Shown here: piece after piece, positions 32,505 to 40,775 of the stretch
Position numbering within the stretch: the stretch's first letter is position 1
Layout: every line of letters begins with the position of its first letter
Assembly (NCBI GenBank): GCA_002774315.1
Contig: PEYP01000026.1
Span: 1 to 42,284, forward strand
Direction: 5' to 3'
Source of the DNA: Candidatus Stahliibacteriota bacterium CG08_land_8_20_14_0_20_40_26
GTDB taxonomy: Bacteria > Hydrothermota > UBA3073
DNA length: 42,284 nt
The notes under the pieces: model-generated
What the model was told of the DNA's origin: nothing
The model's database searches: none
The model's input: the letters and a program-made list of their open reading frames with translations, nothing else
Translations under genes and position numbers: made by a program

Positions 32505-34229
32505 ATGAAGAAATTTGTAGTTATTGGAGCGATAGCTGCTCTGGCTGGCCTATGTTACGGAGCAACCTGGGAAAGAACTTATCCTCAGTTGGGTCATACC
32601 CAGGATTGGTCTGATCGAGCAAGTATAATTAGTATGAAATATTGGGGGCTAGCGGTTAGCGATCCCTACTTTTACAAAGATTTAGTTATTGACCCTTACA
32701 AAGAGGTAAAGGAAGGCGAAGAACAATATTTTTCAGTCTGGGTAGCGGATTCAGATCCAGAAGGAGAAATAGAAACAGTAACAGTATCGATTGAAACAGA
32801 TAAAGGTAGGATTGTATTCGACCTTGAATTAGTAGAGGGAACAAAAAAGGACGGCCGGTGGATGGGTTCTTGGACAGTGAAAAATATTTCAAGTCAAGCT
32901 TACTATTTTACCCAGGTTTGTTATAGAACTAACAGAGGTCAAATGCAAGCAAGGAATCTTTTTTTGTGTCCTTCCTTACAAATGCTACCCTTAAATCCTG
33001 AGTGGATGTACTTCGGCCAAGAGAATTCTTCTCTACCCTCTCCTACAATCTCATCTCTTATTGTTGACCCGGAACAAAATATATGGATCGGAACCTGGGA
33101 GAGTGGTTTAGCAAAATTCGATGGAGTCAATTTTATAGTGTATAACACAGATAACTCTGAACTACCAAATAATGCAGTTAGGGCTCTGGCTGTTGATACG
33201 AAAGGCAACATCTGGATCGCGACCCCAGAGGGATTAGCAAAGTTTGACGGAGAAAATTGGACAATCTATACTCCAGAAAATTCCGGAGTTCCCCTCGCTA
33301 TCAATGCCATTGCTATTGATGCTCAAGATAATTTGTGGCTTGGAATACCAAGATGTGGGATTGATGACAGGGAATTTTTAAAGTTTAACGGAGTTAACTG
33401 TGAGATAATAGAAAATCGTGTGCTGGTAAGCAATATTGTCAGAAGTATTGTTATTGATAGCAGTGGAAACAAATGGATCGGGCAAAATAATGGTATGAGT
33501 GGAGGCTTATCAGTCTATCGCCAAGGAGGAGTGATTCTTCCTGTTATGGTCACATTACTCTCACCTTCTGATAATAGTTATTTAAACGATGACATAGTCA
33601 ACTTCATCTGGAACGCTAATAAGCCGGGTAGCGTTGACCATTATATTCTCCACTATGCTCTGAACAGTGGCTTTTCACAGGGACTGGTTGAAACTACTTC
33701 AGTTGATACTACATTTACGACTACACTCGCTGATACAACTTATTACTGGAGAGTGAAGGCAGTGGATAGGGCAGAAAATCAAAGTGATTGGTCATCAGTA
33801 TGGTACTTTGAGATAGACACACACTCACCTGGTACTCCTGCCCTTATTTCACCACCAGATAGTAGTTGGCTCAACGATAATGCGATTGCTTTTGAGTGGA
33901 GTGAGGTAGCAAAGGGAACAGTAGGCAGTAAGCAGTGTGGAGTAGGCAGTAATGTAGGGCAAGGCTTAAGCCTTGCGTCAAGTGAGCATAATACAGGCTC
34001 AAAGTCTTCTCCCATTCATTATATCCTTCAGGTGGATACGACCTTAAACTTCAATACACCAATTACTGATACAACGAATGTAACTTACGATACACTCACT
34101 CTGGATGAATATCTCTATTACTGGAGAGTTAGAGCCTATGACGAGGCAGGAAACGAGGGCGAGTTCTCTCAAGTTTCCTGTTTTGTGGTTGACACTACCA
34201 CAAGATATAATAGGAGGAGAAATGGATAA
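32505..34229 (+). CDS. Secreted propeller/fibronectin-type protein with repeat insertion
   Basis: Starting at ATG 32505 (behind GGAGGG) the protein is 574 residues with signal peptide MKKFVVIGAIAALAGLCYGA. Residues about 170-340 contain two-component-regulator-type propeller repeats (NIWIGTWESGLAKFDGVNF, NIWIATPEGLAKFDGENWTIY, NLWLGIPRCG). Two fibronectin-III-like domains follow (PVMVTLLSPSDNSYLNDDIVNFIWN and TPALISPPDSSWLNDNAIAFEWS). About 30 residues between EVAKG and SPIHYILQ are encoded by spacer repeat words. The end, TTTRYNRRRNG, looks cut short. A C-terminal sorting domain would be expected. Probably a cell-surface or secreted protein. Confidence 0.7.
   Translation: MKKFVVIGAIAALAGLCYGATWERTYPQLGHTQDWSDRASIISMKYWGLAVSDPYFYKDLVIDPYKEVKEGEEQYFSVWVADSDPEGEIETVTVSIETDKGRIVFDLELVEGTKKDGRWMGSWTVKNISSQAYYFTQVCYRTNRGQMQARNLFLCPSLQMLPLNPEWMYFGQENSSLPSPTISSLIVDPEQNIWIGTWESGLAKFDGVNFIVYNTDNSELPNNAVRALAVDTKGNIWIATPEGLAKFDGENWTIYTPENSGVPLAINAIAIDAQDNLWLGIPRCGIDDREFLKFNGVNCEIIENRVLVSNIVRSIVIDSSGNKWIGQNNGMSGGLSVYRQGGVILPVMVTLLSPSDNSYLNDDIVNFIWNANKPGSVDHYILHYALNSGFSQGLVETTSVDTTFTTTLADTTYYWRVKAVDRAENQSDWSSVWYFEIDTHSPGTPALISPPDSSWLNDNAIAFEWSEVAKGTVGSKQCGVGSNVGQGLSLASSEHNTGSKSSPIHYILQVDTTLNFNTPITDTTNVTYDTLTLDEYLYYWRVRAYDEAGNEGEFSQVSCFVVDTTTRYNRRRNG
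33917..34009. repeat. Intergenic repeat words inserted in frame into a CDS
   Basis: GTAGGCAGTAAGCAGT (33921-33936) is identical to the pcm-ddl spacer word. TGTAGGGCAAGGCTTAAGCC then TTGC (33953-33976) contains a perfect palindrome nearly identical to the one at 10401-10424. Length is a multiple of three, so the host frame stays open. Confidence 0.8.
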
Positions 34230-34413
34230 ATTAAAATGTGATAAGTGCGGTAGAGAGTTCCTTTTTGGCGAAAAGATGCGAATCTGCGACAAATGTGGTG
34301 CCAGATTATGCATATCTTGCTCAGGTGGTGGGGGCTATGGAGACTACAAGACTGTATGCCCGATATGTCACCAGTCTGCGACTATGAGAGAGCAAGAGTA
34401 TAAAGGTTGGTAA
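34222..34413 (+). CDS. Small double zinc-ribbon protein
   Basis: A 63-residue protein with four cysteine pairs: CDKCGREF, CDKCGARLC, C in ISCSGGGGYGDYKTVC and CPICHQSATM. It probably binds two zinc ions. AGGAGGAGAA gives a strong ribosome site. It starts 8 bases before the stop of the propeller gene. Function unknown. It resembles short zinc-ribbon domains fused to other proteins. Confidence 0.65.
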   Translation: MDKLKCDKCGREFLFGEKMRICDKCGARLCISCSGGGGYGDYKTVCPICHQSATMREQEYKGW

Positions 34414-34851
34414 AATCAATCTGCAAAGCTACCAAAGCTACGGGTTACCACAAAATCAGGATAAACTCGGGAAGTCTCTCGTCTGGCATCTATTTTTTGA
34501 GATTTGAGGTTGAAGGATACAATGCAACCAGGAAACCATTGATAATTAGATAGTGTTCTAACATCCCTTTTATAATACCTTGAAATCACTGAAGGAACAA
34601 CGAGACCAAACGATAATAGTTCTATCCATAGGAATAACTATAGGTCAGTTAAAGATCGCTTTGAGAAGAGGCTTAAAATTGGTGAAGGTGTCAAATTTAT
34701 TCTGTGCCAGGGATGTATATCCAACATTATCAGATATAAACGAGTTAGCCGAAGCCGATCATATCTGGGGTTTTATTGTGGGTGGGATAAGATCGCTGGA
34801 TATGTTCGGGAAAAAAACCTGCAATCACCACCCGCAAAAAAGGAGGAAAGC
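34414..34851 (+). other. 438 bp stretch with a doubtful ORF and a possible gene remnant
   Basis: One frame opens at TTG 34580, right after TATAAT, and runs 91 codons to overlap the next start (GTGA). It has no ribosome site and no recognisable motif. A second frame over the same bases, without any start codon, encodes RFEKRLKIGEGVKFILC, CQGC and YCGWDKIAGYV, which look more protein-like and join in frame to the next gene. I read the stretch as a decayed gene but cannot prove it. Confidence 0.3.
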
Positions 34852-35568
34852 GTGAAGGGTAAAGTTGCAGTGACTATTGTGGCTTTGGTAGTTTTGGCGT
34901 TTATCGCTCCTACATTAGCTTACAGTAACGAAGGAGCGGTAAAAGGCGGTGGTGGAGGCGGTTTCATGTTCGGGATGAACAGGCTTAATTTGGCAGAACT
35001 CAGCACGAAGTTGGAAGCCAAAGGGTTTGAAGCTCTGGAGAAGAACAACATTTCTTTCGGTGGTGGAGGCTATGGAATAATCGGTGAGAAGATTCTACTC
35101 GGTGGTGAAGGACATGGTTCTCAACAAGCCATTTTTAGCGATACCTTGAAAGCCTCGGTTAGTGCTGGCTATGGATTTTTCGATGTAGGCTATGTGCTTT
35201 TGTCGAAGAAGAGTTTTAGGCTCTTTCCGATAGTTGGATTAGGAGGTGGTGGCATTGACTTGAGAATCTTAGAAAGGGGTGTTACACCTACCTTTGATGA
35301 GATATTAGACAATCCTGGTAGGGAAGCGAACATCTCGACAGGTAGTATCTTACTTCAATTTGGAGCAGGCCTGGATTATTTTTTGAAACTTGGTGAAGAT
35401 GAAAAAGGGGAAGGTGGATTACTTTTTGGCATTCGAGCAGGATACACTTATGCCCCCACCCAGGCGGACTGGAAAATGGGAGATATGGATGTTTTGGGCG
35501 GTCCTGATATTGGAGTTACGGGTCCTTATATCCATTTAATCTTTGGCGGTGCAGGGTTTGGAAAGTAA
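34852..35568 (+). CDS. Exported glycine-rich, probably beta-barrel protein
   Basis: I do not recognise a named family. The 238-residue protein starts at GTG behind AAAGGAGGAAAG and has signal peptide VAVTIVALVVLAFIAPTLAYS. The mature part is rich in glycine (KGGGGGGFMFGMNRLNLAEL, SFGGGGYGIIGEKILLGGEGHG). It alternates strand-like segments and ends GPYIHLIFGGAGFGK, with an aromatic/hydrophobic penultimate pattern like outer-membrane barrels. NISTGSILLQFGAGLDYFLKL and LLFGIRAGYTYAP are amphipathic strands. Likely an outer-membrane or surface protein. An attC-like spacer follows it. Confidence 0.55.
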   Translation: MKGKVAVTIVALVVLAFIAPTLAYSNEGAVKGGGGGGFMFGMNRLNLAELSTKLEAKGFEALEKNNISFGGGGYGIIGEKILLGGEGHGSQQAIFSDTLKASVSAGYGFFDVGYVLLSKKSFRLFPIVGLGGGGIDLRILERGVTPTFDEILDNPGREANISTGSILLQFGAGLDYFLKLGEDEKGEGGLLFGIRAGYTYAPTQADWKMGDMDVLGGPDIGVTGPYIHLIFGGAGFGK

Positions 35569-35610
35569 AGAATGCTTTAGCTTGAGATAGCGGGGGAAAG
35601 TCCGCCGCTT

Positions 35611-35759
35611 CGCCTAACACATATCTACCTATCGGTAGACAGGTTAAAAGCGATTTGTCCCTCTCTACCTGTCGCCTGCCTACCGTCAGGCAGGGTAGAC
35701 AGGCAGAGAAAATAAATGTTCTATCTGTGACCTCTGTGGTTGATGTCTTACATAACAAA
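35611..35759 (+). repeat. attC-like spacer interrupted by a 20 bp hairpin
   Basis: CGCCTAACACATA is followed by TCTACCTATCGGTAGACAGG and then TTAAAAGCGATTTGTCCC. Without those 20 bases it matches the spacer at 25171 (one base differs). A second, compound hairpin follows at 35664-35704. Confidence 0.6.
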
Positions 35760-35779
35760 AGAAGCAGAGGGGGTTAAGT

Positions 35780-36130
35780 ATGGCCAAAGGGAACCAGATG
35801 ATTGCAGTTTGTGGATTGGACTGCAATGGATGTGATATCCTTCAGGCACCAAACAATCCTGAAATAGCACAGCAAATTGTAGACTGGTTTAAAAAAGAAA
35901 GAGATACCGAGGTAAAGATCAAGGACATCCGTTGCTCTGGTTGTAAGGGTGACAGAACAAAACACTGGTCTCCAGACTGTTGGATATTCAAATGTTGTGT
36001 TGATAAGAAGAGGTTAGAATTTTGCTGTGAATGTGTTGATTTTCCATGCGAGAAATTTAACGAGTGGGCTAAAGGAAGCAAGAAATATGGGGAAGCTCTA
36101 AACCGACTCAAGGGGATGAGGAAGAAATAA
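35780..36130 (+). CDS. Cysteine-rich DUF3795-type protein
   Basis: A 116-residue protein with the DUF3795 cysteine pattern: AVCGLDCNGCDI near the N-terminus, IRCSGCKGD, DCWIFKCCVDKKRLEFCCECVDFPCEKF. Such proteins probably bind metal or an iron-sulfur cluster, and the exact role is unknown. GAGGGGGTTAAGT precedes the ATG. A methyltransferase remnant follows in the same direction after 33 bp. Confidence 0.75.
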   Translation: MAKGNQMIAVCGLDCNGCDILQAPNNPEIAQQIVDWFKKERDTEVKIKDIRCSGCKGDRTKHWSPDCWIFKCCVDKKRLEFCCECVDFPCEKFNEWAKGSKKYGEALNRLKGMRKK

Positions 36131-36163
36131 GGCAGGCGACGCACCTAAAGAAAGGGAGCAATT

Positions 36164-36892
36164 ATGTCAGATTTTGATGATGCATTCGGACATGGGTTGT
36201 ATGATTATTTAAAAGGCAAGGGTCAGTCTATCATCATAGAAAGAGATGACGGCCTCATAGAGGCGGGAAGAATCGCAGGATATTTTGCAGAATATCTTGA
36301 CTGGCCTGAACATGAAAAAAAAGCATTGAAATATACCAAGGGGAGGGTTCTTGACATAGGATGCGGTGTAGGAAGACATTCAATATATCTTCAAGAAAGA
36401 GGATTGGATGTATTAGGAACGGATATATCCCCACTGGCAATCAAGGCTTGTAAACTCAGAGGGTTGAAAAAGGCAAAAGTATTGCCAATCACACAAATCG
36501 GAAGAGATCTAGGTAAATTTGATACGATACTTATGCTTGGTAATAATTTTGGACTCTTTGCAAATAAGAAAAGAATAAAATGGCTCCTACAAAGGTTCTA
36601 TAACATCACCACAGAAAACGCACTCATAATAGCAGAAACAAGAGACCCATACAAAACAGACGAGTCTATACATCTGAAATACCACGAATCTAACTGAAAA
36701 AGAGGAAGAATGGCGGGTCAAATAAGGCTCAGAATACGATATAAAATCTACGCAGATCCATGGATTGACTATTTGATGGTATCTCAAGAAGAAATGAAGG
36801 CGATGCTTAACGATACCAGATGGTCAGTCAAGAAATTTATAGAATCAGATACGGCAATGTATATATCTGTTATTCAGAAGAAAGGCTACTAA
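36164..36892 (+). pseudogene. SAM methyltransferase split by an in-frame TGA
   Basis: Residues 1-177 (from ATG 36164) hold a normal Rossmann methyltransferase: RVLDIGCGVGRHSIYLQERGLDVLGTDISPLAIKAC and FDTILMLGNNFGLF. The frame stops at TGA 36695-36697 after HLKYHESN. The same frame then continues with KRGRMAGQIRLRIRYKIYADPWIDYLMVSQEEM to a TAA at 36892, which reads as the natural C-terminal part. A single CGA-to-TGA change would explain it. TGA is the ordinary stop in other genes here, so recoding is unlikely. Sequencing error or recent pseudogene. An ATG at 36710 could restart the tail. Confidence 0.75.
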
Positions 36893-39800
36893 GCAGTATC
36901 TCCACCGCTCTCTTCAGTTGCTCGTCAGCGGGTTGTGTGTCCTCGTATGGTGGATTATATATACAGTAATCTGGAACAGCACCTCCTCCCTCCAGGTTCA
37001 CATCGTCATTTATCCTATACCATCCCCTTCCTGGAACCGTAAACACCGTCCCGTCCTTGAGAGTTTTCGTGCCAGTACTGATTACGCCTCCTTGCGTCCT
37101 GTTGCCAACGAGTTTACCTATGCCAAGCGTCTTATATGCATGGGCAAATATCTCGCCGTTACTTACTGTCTTCTCATTTATAAGTACTATAGAGGGCTTT
37201 GTCCATACATAGTAAGGCAATCTCTCGGATATGGGATAACCTGGTTTGTCTTCCCTTCTAACTGTATAAGAATGAACCCTTGTATCAAGCATCATCAGGA
37301 GATAGTCGGCGATCCACCCACCCGAATTGTCCCTCACATCGATAACGAGCCCGTCTTTTCCAAGTCCCTGTCTGTACACTTCCTGCTGGAATTTATCTAC
37401 AGATGCCCATCCCATATGTGGTATGTGGATATACCCCAATCTTCCGCTAGAGAATTCTTTCACCATATTCTTTTGCTCATCCACCCATTCCTCGTAAAGA
37501 CATTTGCCGATTTCGTCTATACCTGAAGGTCTTATCCGCACTTCTCTCTTTTTGCCTTTCCTATCCAGCACCCGCAATCTTACAAGTTCATCCGACTTGC
37601 CCTCCATAATTCTGTATATGTTATCCCTTCCAATATCTACATCATCTATACTTAATATGACATCTCCCTCATAGAGTCTACTCTCCTCCCTATCTGCTGG
37701 CGAGTTCTTTATCACCCTCTTAACTTTAACACCTCCTCCCTTGTAGTTATAGTCCCATACCACTCCAAGCATTCCTGTAGAAATGGGTAGCAATTCTGGA
37801 ACCTTGTATATACTGAGATGAGATGAGTTGAGTTCACCCAGCATAAGTCTTGTCACATTTCTGAACTCATATGGATGTTTCATTCTGAGCACCTGCTCCC
37901 TGTATTTATCATACATACTGTTCCAGTCAACCCCATGAAAATCCTCATCATAGAACTCGTTTCTAAGCGTCCTCCACACCTCACCGAACATCTGTTCTCT
38001 TTCGGCTTTTATATCTATCTTCTCTCTTATATCAAAATCTATCCCCTCTCCTTCCTTACCCCCCATATCTGTTCTTCTTATCTTCCCTTTAGAGAGGTAG
38101 TAGACCTTATTATCTTCTACCACCACCTGTTCAGGTTCCACACCTCCTGTAGTCAAAGGCTTCAGGTCACCGTTCTTCTTTCCTATAGTATAAAGGTCTG
38201 CCTTACCTGTGTGATTGCTCCTGAATATGAATCTCTCATTATCAGGGGATATGGAGAATATAATGGCATCTCCTGGCAGTTTTGTTCCTCTCCTTACCCT
38301 TTTGTCTATATCCTCAAAATCTATCTTTACACAAGGAATACTGTCTTTCTTTGTAATCAACTTTTCTCTCTTCCAGTCCTCTTCTGTCTTCTCATCATCC
38401 TCCTTTCGCAGGTATACCCACCATATATCGTATTCATCACCCTCCCTCTCCGATGAGAACGCAAGCATCCTCCCATCGCCCGACCATACAGGGCAGATAT
38501 CTGGATCGGGATGTTTCGATATGTTCCAGACCTCTTCTGTCTCAACATTCACTACATAGATATCATCTATATAATTCTCCCCCCTGTATGCTATCCATCT
38601 GCTATCAGGAGACCACTCATATTCGCCTACTCTCCATTCCTCAGACAGCAGTCTCTCTTTCTTTCTTTTAAGATCGTACACTATTAGTTTTCCCCGATTC
38701 CTTATAAATGCTATTTTCTTTCCGTCAGGTGAAACCTTAGGCGTATGTTCATCAAAGAATGTTGATATTATCTTCTCTTCCTTTAAAGATAAAGAAATAT
38801 CAAGCCTTTTCATGTCCTTGTCTGAACTTTTTATTCTGTATATATCATAATTCCCGTCTCTATCGGATGCGAAATACAGTACTTCTCCTTCTTCTACAAA
38901 CTCAAGGTCCATTGCCCTGGCAGAGCAATCAGTAATCCTTCTTGCCTTACCCCCTGAGGTATCTCCCACATATACATCCCCTCGTAGGATGAACGCCACC
39001 ACGCCATTTGATGTAGCAAATTCACTTATATCCTTACATTCTGTAAGCCACTCATCTTTCCATTCCTCCTCTATTACTTCTATCTCTATGTCCCTTACCT
39101 TAAGTGTACGGGTATCAAGCATGTAGAGGCCAAAACCTCTCTCAAATACAATTCTTTCACCTCTACCGTCTATTGCAGGGTATCTCACTCCATCGTCCTC
39201 AAAATATGTAAGTTGCTGAAGTTCACCCGTTGCAAAGGAATACCTATAAATATTGGAAGTGCCGTTTCTGTCAGAGAGAAAATACAGAATGCCCGAATCA
39301 CCCCACATTGGATAACCATCGTTGTGCTCCGTATGTTCTCCAAACAGAAGATAGACGCTGTCCCCCTCGGATATCCATATATCGCTTGAAGCAGAACCCC
39401 TATATCCCTTTCTCCACCAGGAGTAATATCCTCTTGTAAAGGCTATCATTTCATCCTTTGAAACACTGATATCAGACACAATAAACTCCAGAACAGGTCT
39501 TGGGTTACCCCCTGTAAGCCCTATCGTATATGGTACGGTGCCACGATGGGAGAGTTCTCTCTTTGAAGTAAAGAGTATATTGCCTGTTCTGGGATCCCAT
39601 CCCTGTAACATATCATCTCCCGTATAATAAGTAACCTGCTTAAGAAAACCGTTGTCAAGAGATATAGCATATACATCAAAATTTTTATTTCTGTCGCAGT
39701 TGAAGGCAATATATTTCCCGTCAGGCGACCACATAGGTCTGCAATTATACCCCTTGCTTGTAAATCTTACTGCTCTACCGCCGCTGTCTGGTACAACCCA

Positions 39801-39932
39801 TATATCACCCTCATATGAAAATGCAATTCTTTCCCCGTCTGGTGAGAGTGCTGGTGTTCTGGGAAATGAAACCTCACCAGAGAAAAGATATGTGGAAATA
39901 GATATCAAAACTGTAGCGATAATCCTTTTCAT
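36870..39932 (-). CDS. Tricorn-like S41 peptidase with N-terminal propellers
   Basis: A 1020-residue exported protease with signal peptide MKRIIATVLISISTYLFSG. About 40-640 are TolB/WD-type propeller blades (SPDGERIAFSYEGDIWVV, SPDGKKIAFIRNRGKL, SPDSRWIAYRGENYI). A linker helix region follows, then a PDZ-like domain near 740-790 (RVIKNSPADREESRLYEGDVILSIDD). The C-terminal S41 domain has VIDVRDNSGGWIADYL and the probable nucleophile serine in NEKTVSNGEIFAHAY near residue 924. It degrades peptides, probably in the periplasm. Its last 23 bases overlap the convergent methyltransferase remnant. A promoter lies at 40196-40224. Confidence 0.9.
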   Translation of the reverse strand: MKRIIATVLISISTYLFSGEVSFPRTPALSPDGERIAFSYEGDIWVVPDSGGRAVRFTSKGYNCRPMWSPDGKYIAFNCDRNKNFDVYAISLDNGFLKQVTYYTGDDMLQGWDPRTGNILFTSKRELSHRGTVPYTIGLTGGNPRPVLEFIVSDISVSKDEMIAFTRGYYSWWRKGYRGSASSDIWISEGDSVYLLFGEHTEHNDGYPMWGDSGILYFLSDRNGTSNIYRYSFATGELQQLTYFEDDGVRYPAIDGRGERIVFERGFGLYMLDTRTLKVRDIEIEVIEEEWKDEWLTECKDISEFATSNGVVAFILRGDVYVGDTSGGKARRITDCSARAMDLEFVEEGEVLYFASDRDGNYDIYRIKSSDKDMKRLDISLSLKEEKIISTFFDEHTPKVSPDGKKIAFIRNRGKLIVYDLKRKKERLLSEEWRVGEYEWSPDSRWIAYRGENYIDDIYVVNVETEEVWNISKHPDPDICPVWSGDGRMLAFSSEREGDEYDIWWVYLRKEDDEKTEEDWKREKLITKKDSIPCVKIDFEDIDKRVRRGTKLPGDAIIFSISPDNERFIFRSNHTGKADLYTIGKKNGDLKPLTTGGVEPEQVVVEDNKVYYLSKGKIRRTDMGGKEGEGIDFDIREKIDIKAEREQMFGEVWRTLRNEFYDEDFHGVDWNSMYDKYREQVLRMKHPYEFRNVTRLMLGELNSSHLSIYKVPELLPISTGMLGVVWDYNYKGGGVKVKRVIKNSPADREESRLYEGDVILSIDDVDIGRDNIYRIMEGKSDELVRLRVLDRKGKKREVRIRPSGIDEIGKCLYEEWVDEQKNMVKEFSSGRLGYIHIPHMGWASVDKFQQEVYRQGLGKDGLVIDVRDNSGGWIADYLLMMLDTRVHSYTVRREDKPGYPISERLPYYVWTKPSIVLINEKTVSNGEIFAHAYKTLGIGKLVGNRTQGGVISTGTKTLKDGTVFTVPGRGWYRINDDVNLEGGGAVPDYCIYNPPYEDTQPADEQLKRAVEILLSSLSSE

Positions 39933-40360
39933 AAATCCCCCCGTAAAGCCAAATCAAAAATAGTAACACGGATTACAGTGATTTTTTTAACACGAATTAC
40001 ACGAAAAATGCGAACTACACAAATAAATTTTATTCGTGACAATTTGTATAATTCCTGCCTACCGCAGGCAGGCGTGGTATTTGTGTTCTTATAATCTTGT
40101 GTAATCTGTGTAATCCGTGGCTAAAGTTTTACATTTCAACCATCTGTGGCCTCTGCGTTCTCTGCGGTTAAGATACTACCATCTCTGTGGTTACAATTTT
40201 ACCACACATTGCACTGTTTGTCAAGAAAAAAGAGAAATCTAATAGGGATTGCCTGCCGGCAGGCAGGAAAGAGAACTTATGAGACAAAAAATAAGAAACA
40301 AAAAAGAAGAATCTCTTCCAATGGATTCACTTCGTTCACCACAGGTCTCTTAAAATCCCT
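39933..40360. repeat. Nested inverted repeats upstream of the tricorn-like gene
   Basis: AACACGGATTACAGTG and AACACGAATTACACG on the left (39963-40005) are mirrored by CTTGTGTAATCTGTG and TAATCCGTGG on the right (40094-40120). At the centre is the hairpin CCTGCCTACCGCAGGCAGG (near 40054-40072). Further words CTCTGCGTTCTCTGCGG and a GCCTGCCGGCAGGCAGG hairpin (about 40251) follow. No gene is seen. Confidence 0.7.
40196..40224 (-). promoter_or_regulatory. Promoter for the tricorn-like protease
   Basis: Minus-strand TTGACA (40224-40219), 17 bases and TAAAAT (40201-40196). The leader of about 260 bases would contain the nested inverted repeat. Confidence 0.7.
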
Positions 40361-40581
40361 GTCAAGGAAAAAGTATCTGGCCACAGTGACTACCCATGTG
40401 GGGACAGGGCTCGTCCCTGTGCGAGATGGCGCAATTTACCACAAAGTTCACAAAGGACACAAAGTTTAAAAAATAAATAGCTTCTCTTTGTGTGCTTTGT
40501 GGTTTAAATAAAAAGAAATTCGTGCAATTTGTTAATTCCTGCCTACCGCAGGCAGGCGTGATATTCGTGTTTTATACTTTC
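40361..40581. repeat. Long dispersed repeat, copy 2
   Basis: Bases 40361-40535 match copy 1 (8572-8737) with one substitution and an extra 9 bp (a TTCACAAAG unit). The shared tail GATATTCGTGTTTTATACTT is at 40560-40579. Between them this copy has CCTGCCTACCGCAGGCAGG in place of the CCCTATTAGAT hairpin of copy 1. Confidence 0.92.
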
Positions 40582-40683
40582 ATAGTAGTATCAAGAAGAA
40601 AAAGAAGATTTTCGAAAGTCTCTTTCGATCTCTTTAAATCCATGTCAATGTATAGTTTCCTATACGATCAAGGAAATTTTATC

Positions 40684-40758
40684 GGCACTGTAAACAGTGC
40701 CCAACCAGCACGTTCGGGCACTCTGGTCGGTTACCCCCCGTCATAGGCGGGGGGTAAC
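40684..40758. repeat. Hairpin cluster downstream of the DUF6249-like gene
   Basis: GGCACTGTAAACAGTGCC (about 40684-40701) is a palindromic word. GTTACCCCCCG (40730-40740) pairs perfectly with CGGGGGGTAAC (40748-40758), an 11 bp stem with a 7-base loop just past the stop of the minus-strand gene. It could act as a terminator or RNA end but has no T tract. Confidence 0.7.
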
Positions 40759-40775
40759 GAATATCAGTCTATTTC

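Noticed and set aside
36695..36697. TGA as selenocysteine or reassigned tryptophan codon
   Set aside because: No SECIS-like structure was seen, the context KRGR fits an arginine, and TGA is used as a normal stop elsewhere in the window.
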